Position numbers and translations under genes: made by a program. This document shows, in pieces, positions 27,919 through 37,949 of a DNA stretch of 64,000 bases. The notes below the pieces were generated by a model. The model did not search any database. It worked only from the letters and a program-made list of their open reading frames with translations, and was not told the origin of the DNA. The DNA comes from Haliclona indistincta (taxonomy: Eukaryota; Porifera; Demospongiae; Haplosclerida; Chalinidae), in NCBI GenBank assembly GCA_964017065.1, contig OZ024788.1, positions 8,093,202-8,157,201 on the forward strand, read 5' to 3'. Position 1 is the stretch's first letter. Every line of letters begins with the position of its first letter.

Positions 27919-28104
27919 TGTTTCTAACAGAGCTGTAGGCAAATCTTCAGTATAATATTATTTTTCTTATGTATTTACAATGAAGTTTTGCAATTATGCT
28001 TTCAGTTGCTGAAATATCCCAGAACTATATAATGTCCACCTACACACTATTACCGAAACATAGACTTTTGTGAATACTTTCCAGGAGAACAAACACTGTA
28101 AAAC

Positions 28105-28470
28105 AAATTAAAATCAGAGCCTACAGATTGGTATGCTGGTACGGAGGTGGTCCCTAAAGAAAAAAGGCAAAGTTTGAATCTGCTGTAACTTGACCAAGAC
28201 TGTGAAACGAGAACTTCATCCACTACCAGCAGTTGATCAAGTCTTAATTAGTCCAGCTAGCCAGAGCCAAAGCAATGAGCAAGCTTGATGCAAACCTCAG
28301 GTTTCTGGCAGATTCTTCTTTCTCCAGAATGAAGAAACCTCACTACCTTCATCACCTCGATCGTCACTGTTTTCATCGTCTACCCTTCGGAATATCCTCT
28401 GCACCTGAACACTTCTAAATAAAAGCAGAATGTCTGACATCCTGACCAGGTGTTGTGTGCATGATGTATG
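28105..28470 (+). mobile_element. Ty3/gypsy reverse-transcriptase relic (unit 2)
   Basis: Longer but frameshifted and stop-containing version of the relic at 24690. Recognisable pieces are EFHPLPAVDQ-like sequence near 28210, a KLDANLRFLADSS-like block near 28280, and FHRLPFGISSAPEHF near 28378. Confidence 0.7.
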
Positions 28471-29886
28471 ACATCCAGATACGTAAAATGTTCTGTATGA
28501 CTTACGTATTTGAGTGCAACTTTTGTAACTCTGTAGTTTACTTTCAGTTGCTAAGAAAATCCCAGAACCATCATGTCCACCTTATATACTTTGTGTATAT
28601 GTACTCTTTATCCTATACATCATCACAATTATTTAGAAAATTTATTTTGCATGCTAACCTCCTACGCACTATTATACGTGTACACATGCATTGTATAATC
28701 TATGATAGTAGTTGATATTAGAAGAGAGATGCATGCCCGTAGCTGAATGCCAACCACATAACTTTGCATCACTGTATTATAAAAAACTGTACCGGTATGT
28801 AAGCATCAACAATGTCATAATTATGTCACCAGTTTGGCTAAACAGTGGAGCTTGAGTGATGTCAATAAATGTTTTCTAGTGCACTTAGAGCTTTTTTGCT
28901 AGGATGATTGAAATATGCAAACTCAATTTGTTGATCAAGCTATTGTTATGTACAGAGCACATACTTTCAATTTTTTAATGTAAACACAGTGCTATGAAGC
29001 ATAATCGAGGTACAACATAATAGACGACATATTCAGATGCTTCATCCTCTTGGTGCATACTCATGCATATCGTAGAAACATCACTTTGAGTTACACAACT
29101 TAAGTAATAATAATGCTTTCAGTTGCTAAAAAAAATCCCAAAATCATCATGTCCACCCACACAGACGTCTGGGCATATACTAAATGTTCATTTTTCTACA
29201 TTATGCATGCTAACCACCTACACACATGTACACATGCATTGTAAATATGAAACAATAGTCAATCACAGAAGAAAGAGATGCATATTATAGCTGATTATCA
29301 ACAGTGTATGTAACTTTGTAATTAAAAATTAATGACATAAACAGTATTCTAGTTTAGCTATTTTAGCTAAACAGTGGAGGCTGAGTGATATTGTTTGGTG
29401 CAGTTGTGTCAATTCATGCGTTTAAAATAATTATGCAAGCTCTAAGTTATTATTTTTGTAGATCAAGGTGAAATAAATATGAGAGCACAGTATTTTTTGA
29501 TTGTATAGTGGTATTTAATGACCATACTGTATATAATCATACCAATCACACCTATAGCTATTAAACAATACTGCTACACCAGCACATTATGTTGGCTGTA
29601 CACTAATTTAAAAAAAAGCTTTGTAACATACATGCGACCCAGTATACAGCTCATCCTTAAACTATTATATTTATGGGTCTTTTATTTCTATTACATTCTG
29701 TTTAGTCCGTAGTATAGTACTGCATTGCTATGCAGTATATATTACTGCAAAACATGCATGGCTATTATATGTACGGAAATAATATCTTTTTTAAAGTATA
29801 ATTTTTACTAGCGATTGTACTGCAAAATGTATATAACAGAATAATTTGTACATCGCATGATGACAGGATTGCCAATGAAGAATTGA

Positions 29887-31476
29887 TTAATCAATATCCT
29901 TTACATTGACATCGTTTTTGTTAGCAGCTTCTCTCATGTACTCCTCCTCCTGGTCCAAATATCTCTCGAAATGTTCTTCTGCTATGGCCTGTATGTTGAC
30001 ATGCCTGTCTCTCTCTCTCAGCTTGTATCGCTTGGCAGCAATAGTGAACAGGACTAGTGACAGTATTAGGAGGATTGATAGCACCAGGTAGTAGTAGAAC
30101 CCACAACTAGGAGTGGCATTACTGAAGTGTTCAAGAACTTGTTGTAATCCGTAATGTACTGTAGATCCAAACCAAAACAGCATTGCTCCAAGACCCATCA
30201 TAACTCCTCTCATTCTGTTAGGACTCTGAGCCATCACAAACTCTAACGATGAACACAACACAAGCAACTGACCAACTCCGCTCACACTAGCTGATATCAG
30301 TAGCCAGTAGAGTGGGATAGAGAGACTGTTAGCTGACCCATGGCTTGTGTCAGATTCATTAAACATACACTGTGTGTTGTTGCTGTGTAGATGCTCAATA
30401 GTATCCACAGTGAGGTTGAGTAGATTCCCAATAAGCATAATAACAAGACCTGCTCCTGCTCTTTTTATTAAACTGGGAATACGATTGCGTAGCAGTGGAA
30501 AGACAATTAATTGATAAGCAGGAATTAAAGGAATTGGTAATATCACAGCAATTACGTGATATAAATCAATTGATGTTAGCTGAGAAATTTGTTTTGCATA
30601 AGAAGTTCTGGTAGTAATGAAAGCTGCAAAATAGCTTAGAAACAATGGTAGCAGTCTAAAGATGGTCTTAACATCCTCCACTTCCTCTTCTGTGAATGGT
30701 CCTCCAAATTTGTGTTTGCCATAGTCCAAACGTGATGGTTCTTCCTCATCTATGTAGGTGAAGGCACTGCGGTGCTCAGGGTACTTGGTCTTACGAGCAT
30801 AGTTGAGCACTTTGAAAATGGTCTTGAAGGGACTGCTACTCTTGTAGTGGATATCAAGCCATTTGTGACACAGACAGTCTGTTATTAGAACTGATGATAA
30901 GCAAAGAAATATCATTGTTAAGCTAACTGCTGTAAGAATTTGATCAGTAGGAAGGAATAAGAAAGGGTACAATATGCATACACCAAGTGAATTTGACCAA
31001 AAGCACCACTGAACTATAGCACTGATGTCATCAGCTGAGGCTCCTATCATTTGATCTATTATAAAAGGCAGCATACTTATTGCGAATATTCCTATACTGA
31101 ATGTTGTTACAAGCATGTTCAGAATTAACATAACAAATGCTGGTATAGGAGTCCAGTTGAACTGCAGCTGCAGCATGACAGTAGCACTCAATAGAATCAA
31201 AAATGAGAGCATGGTTAGGATAACTCCAGCAGTTATGGCTCGATATCTTCCAAGGTAAGAATCTCCCATCCACCCAGCGACTGGTAGCAACACCCATAAT
31301 GCTGACCAAATATAATACAGCAAGTATTGTAAATCTTTGATGGCTTCAGAACTTAGAAGAACTACAAAGACATTGATTGTAAAGGCAATGGAAACACTCA
31401 GTAGCACTTCCCATGCTAACAAAAGTGGAATTCCTCTGGAGACTGGCTTGAAACATACTCTTTTCGACCGGTTCAT
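29887..31476 (-). CDS. POT/SLC15-like (MFS) transporter, copy 3
   Basis: A 529-aa intronless paralog with an open frame from MNRS. The signature is GWMGDSYLGRYRAI; the FYxxINxG equivalent is CFWSNSLGV, so the first aromatic pair differs from copies 1 and 2. The central loop is almost identical to the others while TM7-8 differs (TRTSYAKQISQLTSIDLYH). The TM1 segment AWEVLLSVSIAF lacks the second Glu and the Arg of ExxER. The C-tail DQEEEYMREAANKN is conserved. It appears functional by frame. Confidence 0.87.
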   Translation of the reverse strand: MNRSKRVCFKPVSRGIPLLLAWEVLLSVSIAFTINVFVVLLSSEAIKDLQYLLYYIWSALWVLLPVAGWMGDSYLGRYRAITAGVILTMLSFLILLSATVMLQLQFNWTPIPAFVMLILNMLVTTFSIGIFAISMLPFIIDQMIGASADDISAIVQWCFWSNSLGVCILYPFLFLPTDQILTAVSLTMIFLCLSSVLITDCLCHKWLDIHYKSSSPFKTIFKVLNYARKTKYPEHRSAFTYIDEEEPSRLDYGKHKFGGPFTEEEVEDVKTIFRLLPLFLSYFAAFITTRTSYAKQISQLTSIDLYHVIAVILPIPLIPAYQLIVFPLLRNRIPSLIKRAGAGLVIMLIGNLLNLTVDTIEHLHSNNTQCMFNESDTSHGSANSLSIPLYWLLISASVSGVGQLLVLCSSLEFVMAQSPNRMRGVMMGLGAMLFWFGSTVHYGLQQVLEHFSNATPSCGFYYYLVLSILLILSLVLFTIAAKRYKLRERDRHVNIQAIAEEHFERYLDQEEEYMREAANKNDVNVKDID

Positions 31477-31666
31477 TGTTTCTAACAGCACTGTAGGCAA
31501 ATCTTCAGCAAAATATATTTTACTTACGTATTTACAATGAACTTTTGCAATTATGCTTTCAGTTGCTGAAATATCGCAGAACTATAATGTCCACCTACAC
31601 ACTATTACCGAAATATAGACTTTTGTGTATACTTTCCCGGAGAACAAATACTGTAAAGCAAATTAA

Positions 31667-31748
31667 AATCAGAGCCTACAGATTGGTGTGCTGGTACGGA
31701 GGTGGTCCCTAAAGAAAAAAGTTCAAAGTTTGAATCTGTGTTAACTCC
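31667..31748 (+). mobile_element. Ty3/gypsy reverse-transcriptase relic (unit 3), mostly deleted
   Basis: Only the start of the RT segment remains (SEPTDWCAGT-like, followed by a degraded VVPKEK). It then joins the spacer common to the other units (TTTGCATGCTAACC at about 31752). Confidence 0.55.
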
Positions 31749-32148
31749 ACATTTGCATGCTAACCTTCTATGCACTATTATAATATTATGTGTACACATG
31801 CATTGTATAATCTATGATAGTAGTTGATATCAGAAGAGAGATGCGTGTAGCTGAATGCCAACCATATAATTTTGCATCTGTGTATTATAAAAAACAGTAT
31901 GTAAGCATCAACAATGTCATAATTATAATAATTATCACCAGTTTGGTTTTATTTAGCTAGACAGTGGAGCTTGAGTGATGTCAATAAAGGTTTTGTTAGT
32001 GCACTTAGAGCTTTTCTTGCTAGGATGATTGAAACTGATATGCAAGCTCTAAAATATTTAATTTTTTGATCAAGCTATTGTTATGTATAGAGCACATAGT
32101 TTCAATTTTAAATGTAAACACAATGCTATGAAGCATAATCGAGGTACA

Positions 32149-32345
32149 GCGATGACCACGATGACAGCGATGACCACGAACGGCTGTTACTATGCTACAC
32201 TGTACTTGACCACGAACAACGATGACCACGAACGGCTGTTACTATGCTACATACACTGTACTTGACTCACGTACAACGATGACCACGAACGGCTGTTACT
32301 ATGCTACACTGTACTTGACCACGAACAACGATGACCACGAACTGG
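32149..32345. repeat. Tandem repeat, about 50-60 bp unit
   Basis: Three to four copies of a unit containing GATGACCACGAACGGCTGTT followed by ACTATGCTACACTGTACTTG, inside the composite insertion. Confidence 0.85.
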
Positions 32346-32380
32346 AACAACACTTGTGGACAGAGAACTGTTCAATAGCA

Positions 32381-32664
32381 AGGGGTGGTCACTCCAATTG
32401 GTCCTGTACTCACATCTGCGACCGCGGTCAAAATGGTCAAGACAAAAATAAAGGAATGGTCAAGCGGTCAAGGCTCGCTGGACCCGCTCTAGTCAACGGT
32501 CAAGACGTGCCCAAGCTGGCTAATTACCCGGGGCTTACTCGTTACCACTGGTCAACGCGGTAAAATCGGTGCAGTCAACCGAGTCAAGGCCCGATTTCGG
32601 CCGGTCAAAATTCTTGACCGCGGTCGCAGATGTGAGTACAGGACCAATTGGAGTGACCACCCTT
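32381..32664. mobile_element. MITE with about 50-bp inverted repeats nested in the composite insertion
   Basis: The left arm (GGTGGTCACTCCAATTGGTC, continuing through CGACCGCGGTCAA) is matched inverted at 32614-32664. The interior is GC-richer, with repeated GGTCAAG motifs that can pair further. Confidence 0.8.
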
Positions 32665-33194
32665 GAATAGTAGTCGCCATTATTGCCGTGAAATGCCAAA
32701 ATTCGTGTAGGGGCGTGGTCAGTAGTGAATAAACACACCCATTTCTTTAATCCGAACACCCCCCGAACGGGGCTGTTCGGATTAGTGAGGGTCCACTGTA
32801 CAACATAATAGACTGCATATTCAGATGTTCATCCTCTTGGTGCATACTCATGCATATCGTAGAAACATCACTTTGAGTTACACAACTTAAGTAATAATAA
32901 TGCTTTCAGTTGCTAAAAAAATCCCAAAATCATCATGTCCACCCACACAGATGTCTGAGCATAATTATACTAAATATTCAGTTTTCTACATTATGTATGC
33001 TAACCACCTACACACACATGTACACCTGCATTGTAAATATGAAACAATAATCAATCACAATGCATATAGCTGAATGTCAACAGTGTAACTTTGTATTTTA
33101 ATGACACAAACAGTATTTTAGTTTAGCTAATAAACACTACTGCTACACCGGCACATTATGTTGGCTGTACACTAATTTTAAAAATAGCTTTGTA

Positions 33195-33366
33195 CTGCAG
33201 TTTACAAGTTGTTTGTAGTAGTCAATGGTTATCAGGTGTGGTTAGTAGCCACACCTGAAAATATTGTGCAATAAAGAGAAGCACTGTATAGCTGTTATCC
33301 CAGGCTTACCACACATTCAACTATCCTGCATTGACTATAATATGACAACCAACTTACAAACTGCAG
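33195..33366. mobile_element. MITE in the unit-4 spacer
   Basis: CTGCAGTTTACAAGTTG at the left is matched inverted by CAACTTACAAACTGCAG at the right, with weaker pairing further in to GTCAATG/CATTGAC. Spacers of units 2 and 3 read GCTTTGTAACATAC or a close variant without it, giving the empty site. A 3-bp TTA-like target is possible. Confidence 0.75.
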
Positions 33367-33600
33367 TTTAACATACATGTGATCCATCACCTTCGAACTA
33401 TCTATAATTATTTATGGGTCTTTCATTTCTATTACATTCTGTTTAGTATGTAGCATAGTACTGCATTGCTATGCAGTTTATAATATTGCAAAGCATGACT
33501 ACTGTATATATGTACGCAAATAATATCTTCTTTAATGATGGAATAATTATATTTTGTGGTTTGCATAATGACAGGATTGCCAATGAAGAATTGATGATAC

Positions 33601-35183
33601 TTAATAAATATCCTTTGCATTGACATCGTTTTTGTTAGCAGCTTCTCTCATGTACTCCTCCTCCTGGTCCAAGTATCTCTCATAATGCTCCTCTGCTATG
33701 GCCTGTATGTTGACGTGCCTGTCCCTCTCTCTCAGCTTGTATCTCTTGGCAGCAATAGTGAACAGGACTAGTGACAGTATTAGAAGGATTGATAGCACCA
33801 GGTAGTAGTAGAACCCACAACTAGGAGTGGCATTACTGAAGTGTTCAAGAACTTGTTCTAATCCATAATGTACTGTAGATCCAAACCAAAACAGAATTGT
33901 TGCCAGACCCATCATAACTCCTCTCATTCTGTTAGGACTCTGAGCCATAACAAACTCTAACGATGAACACAACACAAGCAACTGACCAAATCCAATCACA
34001 GTAGCGGATATCAGTAGCCAGTAGAGTGGGATAGAGAGACTGTTAGCTGACCCTTGGCTTGTGTCAGACTCATTAAACATACACTGTGTGTTGTTGCTGT
34101 GTAGATGCTCAATAGTATCCACAGTGAGGTTGAGTAGATTCCCAATAAGCATAATAACAAGACCTACTCCTATTCGTTTTATTAAACTGGGAATACGATT
34201 GCGTAGCAGTGGAAAGACAATTAATTGATAAGCTGGAATTAAAGGAATTGGTAACAACATAGCAATTACGTGTTGTAAGTTAGCTGAGAAATCTTTTTTG
34301 CGTAAGAAGTTCTCGTAGTAATGAATGCTGCAAAATAGCTTAGCAGCAACGGCAGCAATCTAAAGATTGTCTTAACATCCTCCACTTCCTCTTCTGTGAA
34401 TGGTCCTCTAAATTTGTGTTTGCCATAGTCCAAACGTGATGGTTCTTCCTCGTCTATGTAGGTGAAGGCACTGCGGTGCTCAGGGTACTTGGTCTTACGA
34501 GCATAGTTGAGCACTTTGAAAATAGTCTTGAAGGGACTGCTACTCTTGTAGTGGATATCAAGCCATTTGTGACACAGACAGTCTGTTATTAAAACTGATG
34601 ACAAGCAAAGAAATATCATTGTTACGCTAACTGCTGTAAGATTTTGGTGCAATTGATCAATAGGAAGGAATAAGAAAGGGTACAATATGCATACTCCAAG
34701 TGAATCTGACCAAAACCACCACTGAACTATAGCACTGATGTCATCAGCTGAGGCTCCTATCATTTGGTCTATTATGAAAGGCAGCATACTTATTGCGAAG
34801 CTTCCCATACTGAAAGTTGTTACAAGCATGTTCAGAATTAACATAACAAATGCTGGTATTGGAGTCCAGTTGAACTGCAGCATGACAGTAGCACTCAATA
34901 GAATCAAAAATGAGAGCATGGTTAGGATAACTCCAGCAGTTATGGCTCGATATCTTCCAAGGTAAGAGTCTCCCATCCACCCAGCAACTGGTAGCAACAC
35001 CCATACTGCTGACCAAATGTAATAATACAAGTATTGTAAATCTTTGTTGTTGTCAGAACTTAGAAGAACTACAAATACATTGATTGTAAAGGCAATGGAA
35101 ACACTCAGTAGCACTTCCCATGCTAGCAAAAGTGGAATTCCTTTGGAGACTGGCTTGAAACATACTCTTTTCGACCGGTTCAT
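33601..35183 (-). pseudogene. POT/SLC15-like transporter, copy 4, broken by a 10-base deletion
   Basis: The N-terminal part (from MNRS at 35183 to about 34266, through TM7) and the C-terminal part (34260-33601) lie in different frames. At about 34278 the three intact paralogs have 10 bases (ATCAATTGAT or close) that are missing here, between CTAAC and TTACAACACG on the coding strand. Everything else is preserved: signature GWMGDSYLGRYRAI, loop, C-tail DQEEEYMREAANKN, and no other stops. So this is a recent loss, a null allele, or an assembly error. Confidence 0.85.
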
Positions 35184-35379
35184 TGTTTCTAACAGCGCTG
35201 CAGGCAAATCTTCAGCATAGTATATTTTACTTATGTATTTACATTGAAGTTTATGCAATATGCTTTCAGTTGCTGAAATATCCCAGAACTATAATGTCAA
35301 CCTACACACTATTACTGAAATATAAACTTTTGTGTTATAATTATACTTTCCCAGAGAACAAACAACTGTAGCCTGAACA

Positions 35380-35630
35380 AAATCAGAGCCTACAGATGGT
35401 GTGCTGGTAAGGAGGTGGTCCCTGAAGAAGTTCGTATCTGCGTTGACTTTACCAAGTTGAAACAGAATGTGAAACGAGAATTTCATCCACTACCAGCAGT
35501 TGATCAAATCTTAGACCAGTTAGCCAGAGCCAATTAAAGTAATGAGCAAGCTTGAAGCTAACCTCAGGTTTCTGGCAGATTCTTCTTCCTCCAGAATCAG
35601 CAAAGCTCAATACCTTCATCACCCAGTATA
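35380..35630 (+). mobile_element. Ty3/gypsy reverse-transcriptase relic (unit 4), best preserved N-terminal half
   Basis: The readable RT block VRICVDFTKLKQNVKREFHP is followed by LPAVDQILDQLARAN and, after a frameshift, KLEANLRFLADSS and YLHHP. These correspond to the fingers region of gypsy RT (VRICVDLTKLN in the family). No intact domain remains. Confidence 0.8.
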
Positions 35631-35690
35631 TCAAACTACTCTTACTTGGTTCATTGTATTTAAAAGACTGCTCTCATGTCAGTGTACTTA

Positions 35691-35871
35691 TAGTGCGTTT
35701 ACACTAGCAACTTTAGAGCCGAGCCAGACTAGTTTAATTTTATTTTTGAAGTTTGATATTAATAGAGTAGCTAGTACTTGGTAAGTGCCAGTTGTTGTAC
35801 TACTATCAACCTTTAAAAATAAAACTACATCAGTCTGGCACAGTTCTGAAGTTGCTAGTGTAAACGCACTA
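35691..35871. mobile_element. MITE with TTA target duplication (Harbinger-like)
   Basis: TAGTGCGTTTACACTAGCAA at the left end is perfectly matched inverted at the right end (TTGCTAGTGTAAACGCACTA). TTA directly flanks both ends (35688-35690, 35872-35874), as for PIF/Harbinger elements. Confidence 0.8.
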
Positions 35872-36194
35872 TTAGAAACTTAGAAACTTGTAACTTAGAA
35901 CCCCTGAGCACTACACAATGCATGTTAGTTTTTGCAAACTAACATGCATTGGCATGCAACTTGCATTGCACAGAAACTAACATGCATTCCGAGAAAATGT
36001 AAATAGTAATGCAAATGCTTTATATGTGTAGCTTCTTACTAGCGTGAGGTTTGACAGCAATAATAAGAAACCTACAATAATTATTCTTTCTCTCTTCACT
36101 TTCATACAGTTCCATAGTATATGCAGCATGCTGTATCACATGAGAGGTACATATTGCAATCCGCTCATGATGCTGGTGCGCCGGGCATGCAGTT

Positions 36195-36246
36195 TAGCCT
36201 CGTCCCCAGGCTCTTGATAGAGATCAAGAGCCTGGGGACGAGGCTA
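36195..36246. repeat. Perfect 52-bp palindrome flanked by 10-bp direct repeats
   Basis: Two 24-bp arms (TAGCCTCGTCCCCAGGCTCT plus TGAT) surround a 4-nt AGAG loop. GCATGCAGTT occurs immediately on both sides (36185-36194, 36247-36256), as a target duplication would. Confidence 0.9.
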
Positions 36247-36427
36247 GCATGCAGTTATTAATAATAAATTCTCTTTGATGTAATCATAGATAATACAGTA
36301 CAAGTGGATACGCAACGAGCCTGTATATTGCAATCCTGGGCGAGCTAGACATCACTGCACTGAGTCGGGTAGCACGGACGTTTCCAAACATTTACAAGAA
36401 ATGAATGGCTATGAATACCTAAAATTA

Positions 36428-36618
36428 GTACAGCTGATTGCAGCAAACTTGACTCTCAGTTTTGACAAACAGACTACAAGGACTGTTAATTTGTGGTCAA
36501 CACCACACCTCTCTCTATACTAGCATGTACAGGGAGAGGTGTGGTGTTGACCACAAATATGAGTCTTTGTAGTCAGTTTGTCAAAACTGAGAGTCAAGTT
36601 TGCTGCAATCAGCTGTAC
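36428..36618. repeat. Long near-perfect inverted repeat (hairpin element)
   Basis: Arms of about 85 bp (starting GTACAGCTGATTGCAGCAAA and ending with its complement) surround a short centre near 36520. The pairing has one small internal interruption. No target duplication is evident. Confidence 0.85.
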
Positions 36619-36908
36619 CTGTGCGTGGGCGGGTGTAAAAAAACATGGCGCCACCGCGCACTAGGCAGCAAACTAAGCGCCGTTTATCACGCTATTTGTA
36701 TGTTTTGCGCCGTTTTGGATAGCTTTCTGGAATAACAGTGTTATTTTCCCTCCAAGTAAGTCAAAATCATAGTTTAAACCGGTTGTTCTCGGTGCATATC
36801 GTAAATTTGGATTCCTCGGGATTCGCCGTCGGTATCTAAATTTCCATTGCCACCCACGCAGCGCAGCCCGCCCACGCAGAAAGCCTATGTACGAGGCTAC
36901 TAGATCGC

Positions 36909-37043
36909 GCATAACGGAAGCGAAAGCGGAAGTATGACGTTGGCCAATCAAACGCACGTAGGCGTGACTAACTGAAGCTGTACACGTGACGAAAAGTGAA
37001 TTTGATTGGCTAGCGTCACACTTCAGCTTTCGCTTCCTTATGC
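36909..37043. mobile_element. Small MITE
   Basis: GCATAACGGAAGCGAAAGC at 36909 and GCTTTCGCTTCCTTATGC ending at 37043 are inverted copies. The pairing continues inward to GCCAATCAAA/TTTGATTGGC, and GATC lies just outside both arms. Confidence 0.75.
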
Positions 37044-37133
37044 AAGATCTTCGCAAACAACTGTATTATGTTATATACACCTCTACCTCGGTGTATAATA
37101 TTTTTTTTTTTCAAAAAATATATAATACCAATT

Positions 37134-37735
37134 AAGGGCGTATAGAGAGAAGAGGGCATGCAACACATACAAACATCGAAATCCTAGTTGTTACTAAAAT
37201 TAGATTTTACGCCCACGCGGATGTGACATCACGCAAGGTTCATTAAACGTGGATGCGTCATACAGCGTACTTGTCTAGGCGTGTCGAGGCGTGCTCCATG
37301 GAAAACTAGCTGACAAAATTAATCTACAAACGACACGAAGCTGTGGATACTGGTGGTTGCCAACCATGTCGCGTATCACTGATGGCGTTGGCTGAGACGC
37401 AGGTAAAACGAAACTACTGTCTATCGTTGGCGCTGTCGCTTCCTGGTGATCGGCTGCAGAGTATTTTACCAGCAACAGACGACGAGCAGAGGCGAAGTCA
37501 CGGTCTTTCTCCGCTTTGACTGGCGTGGGTGTGATCCGCGCGCGCAGCATGGTATTGTGCAGTGTTCTTCAACTTGGTCTGCCATTACTTTGTGAGGTGA
37601 CGTCAGTTTCCGTTTACCCTCCGTATACTATAACAATAATTGATAACGGAAAGTGCTATTCTTAGTAACAATTAAGATTTCGATGTTTTCACAGGTACTA
37701 TTGCGTTGCATGCCCTCTTCTCTCTATACGCCCTT
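37134..37735. mobile_element. 600-bp inverted-repeat transposon upstream of the GABA-B-like gene
   Basis: The left arm AAGGGCGTATAGAGAGAAGA, continuing through GGGCATGCAAC, is matched inverted at about 37662-37735 (arms about 60-75 bp with small differences). The minus-strand ORF inside (37275-37550) has no recognisable domain. It ends 214 bp before the receptor start codon, so it may supply or disrupt promoter sequence. Confidence 0.8.
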
Positions 37736-37949
37736 GATAATACATATAATATTATGTGTATAATATTACACGCTACGTACAGTTCGTCGTAGTCAGTCTC
37801 GTCATAGATGGTCTCGTTTCCGCATAGCCTGGCCAGTTGTACTTATCATAACAACACTACATCTTTGTGATACCAGATTCAGTCCATTTAAGCCGCGGAC
37901 TGATTTTGTTATGCTATCGGAGACAGTGTAGGAACATTGCCGTAGCAGA

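Larger units (their letters stand above)
32149..32799. mobile_element. Composite insertion in the fourth transporter unit
   Basis: Comparison with unit 3 (empty site near 28995-29025: CGAGGTACAACATAATAG) shows a 650-bp insertion after CGAGGTACA, with TACA repeated at the far side. Its right end GGGTCCACTGTA resembles pogo/Tigger-type termini; the left end is only partly similar. It contains a tandem repeat (32149-32345) and a nested MITE (32381-32664). Confidence 0.7.

Noticed and set aside
37275..37550. 91-aa minus-strand ORF
   Set aside because: Inside an inverted-repeat transposon, with no recognisable domain.
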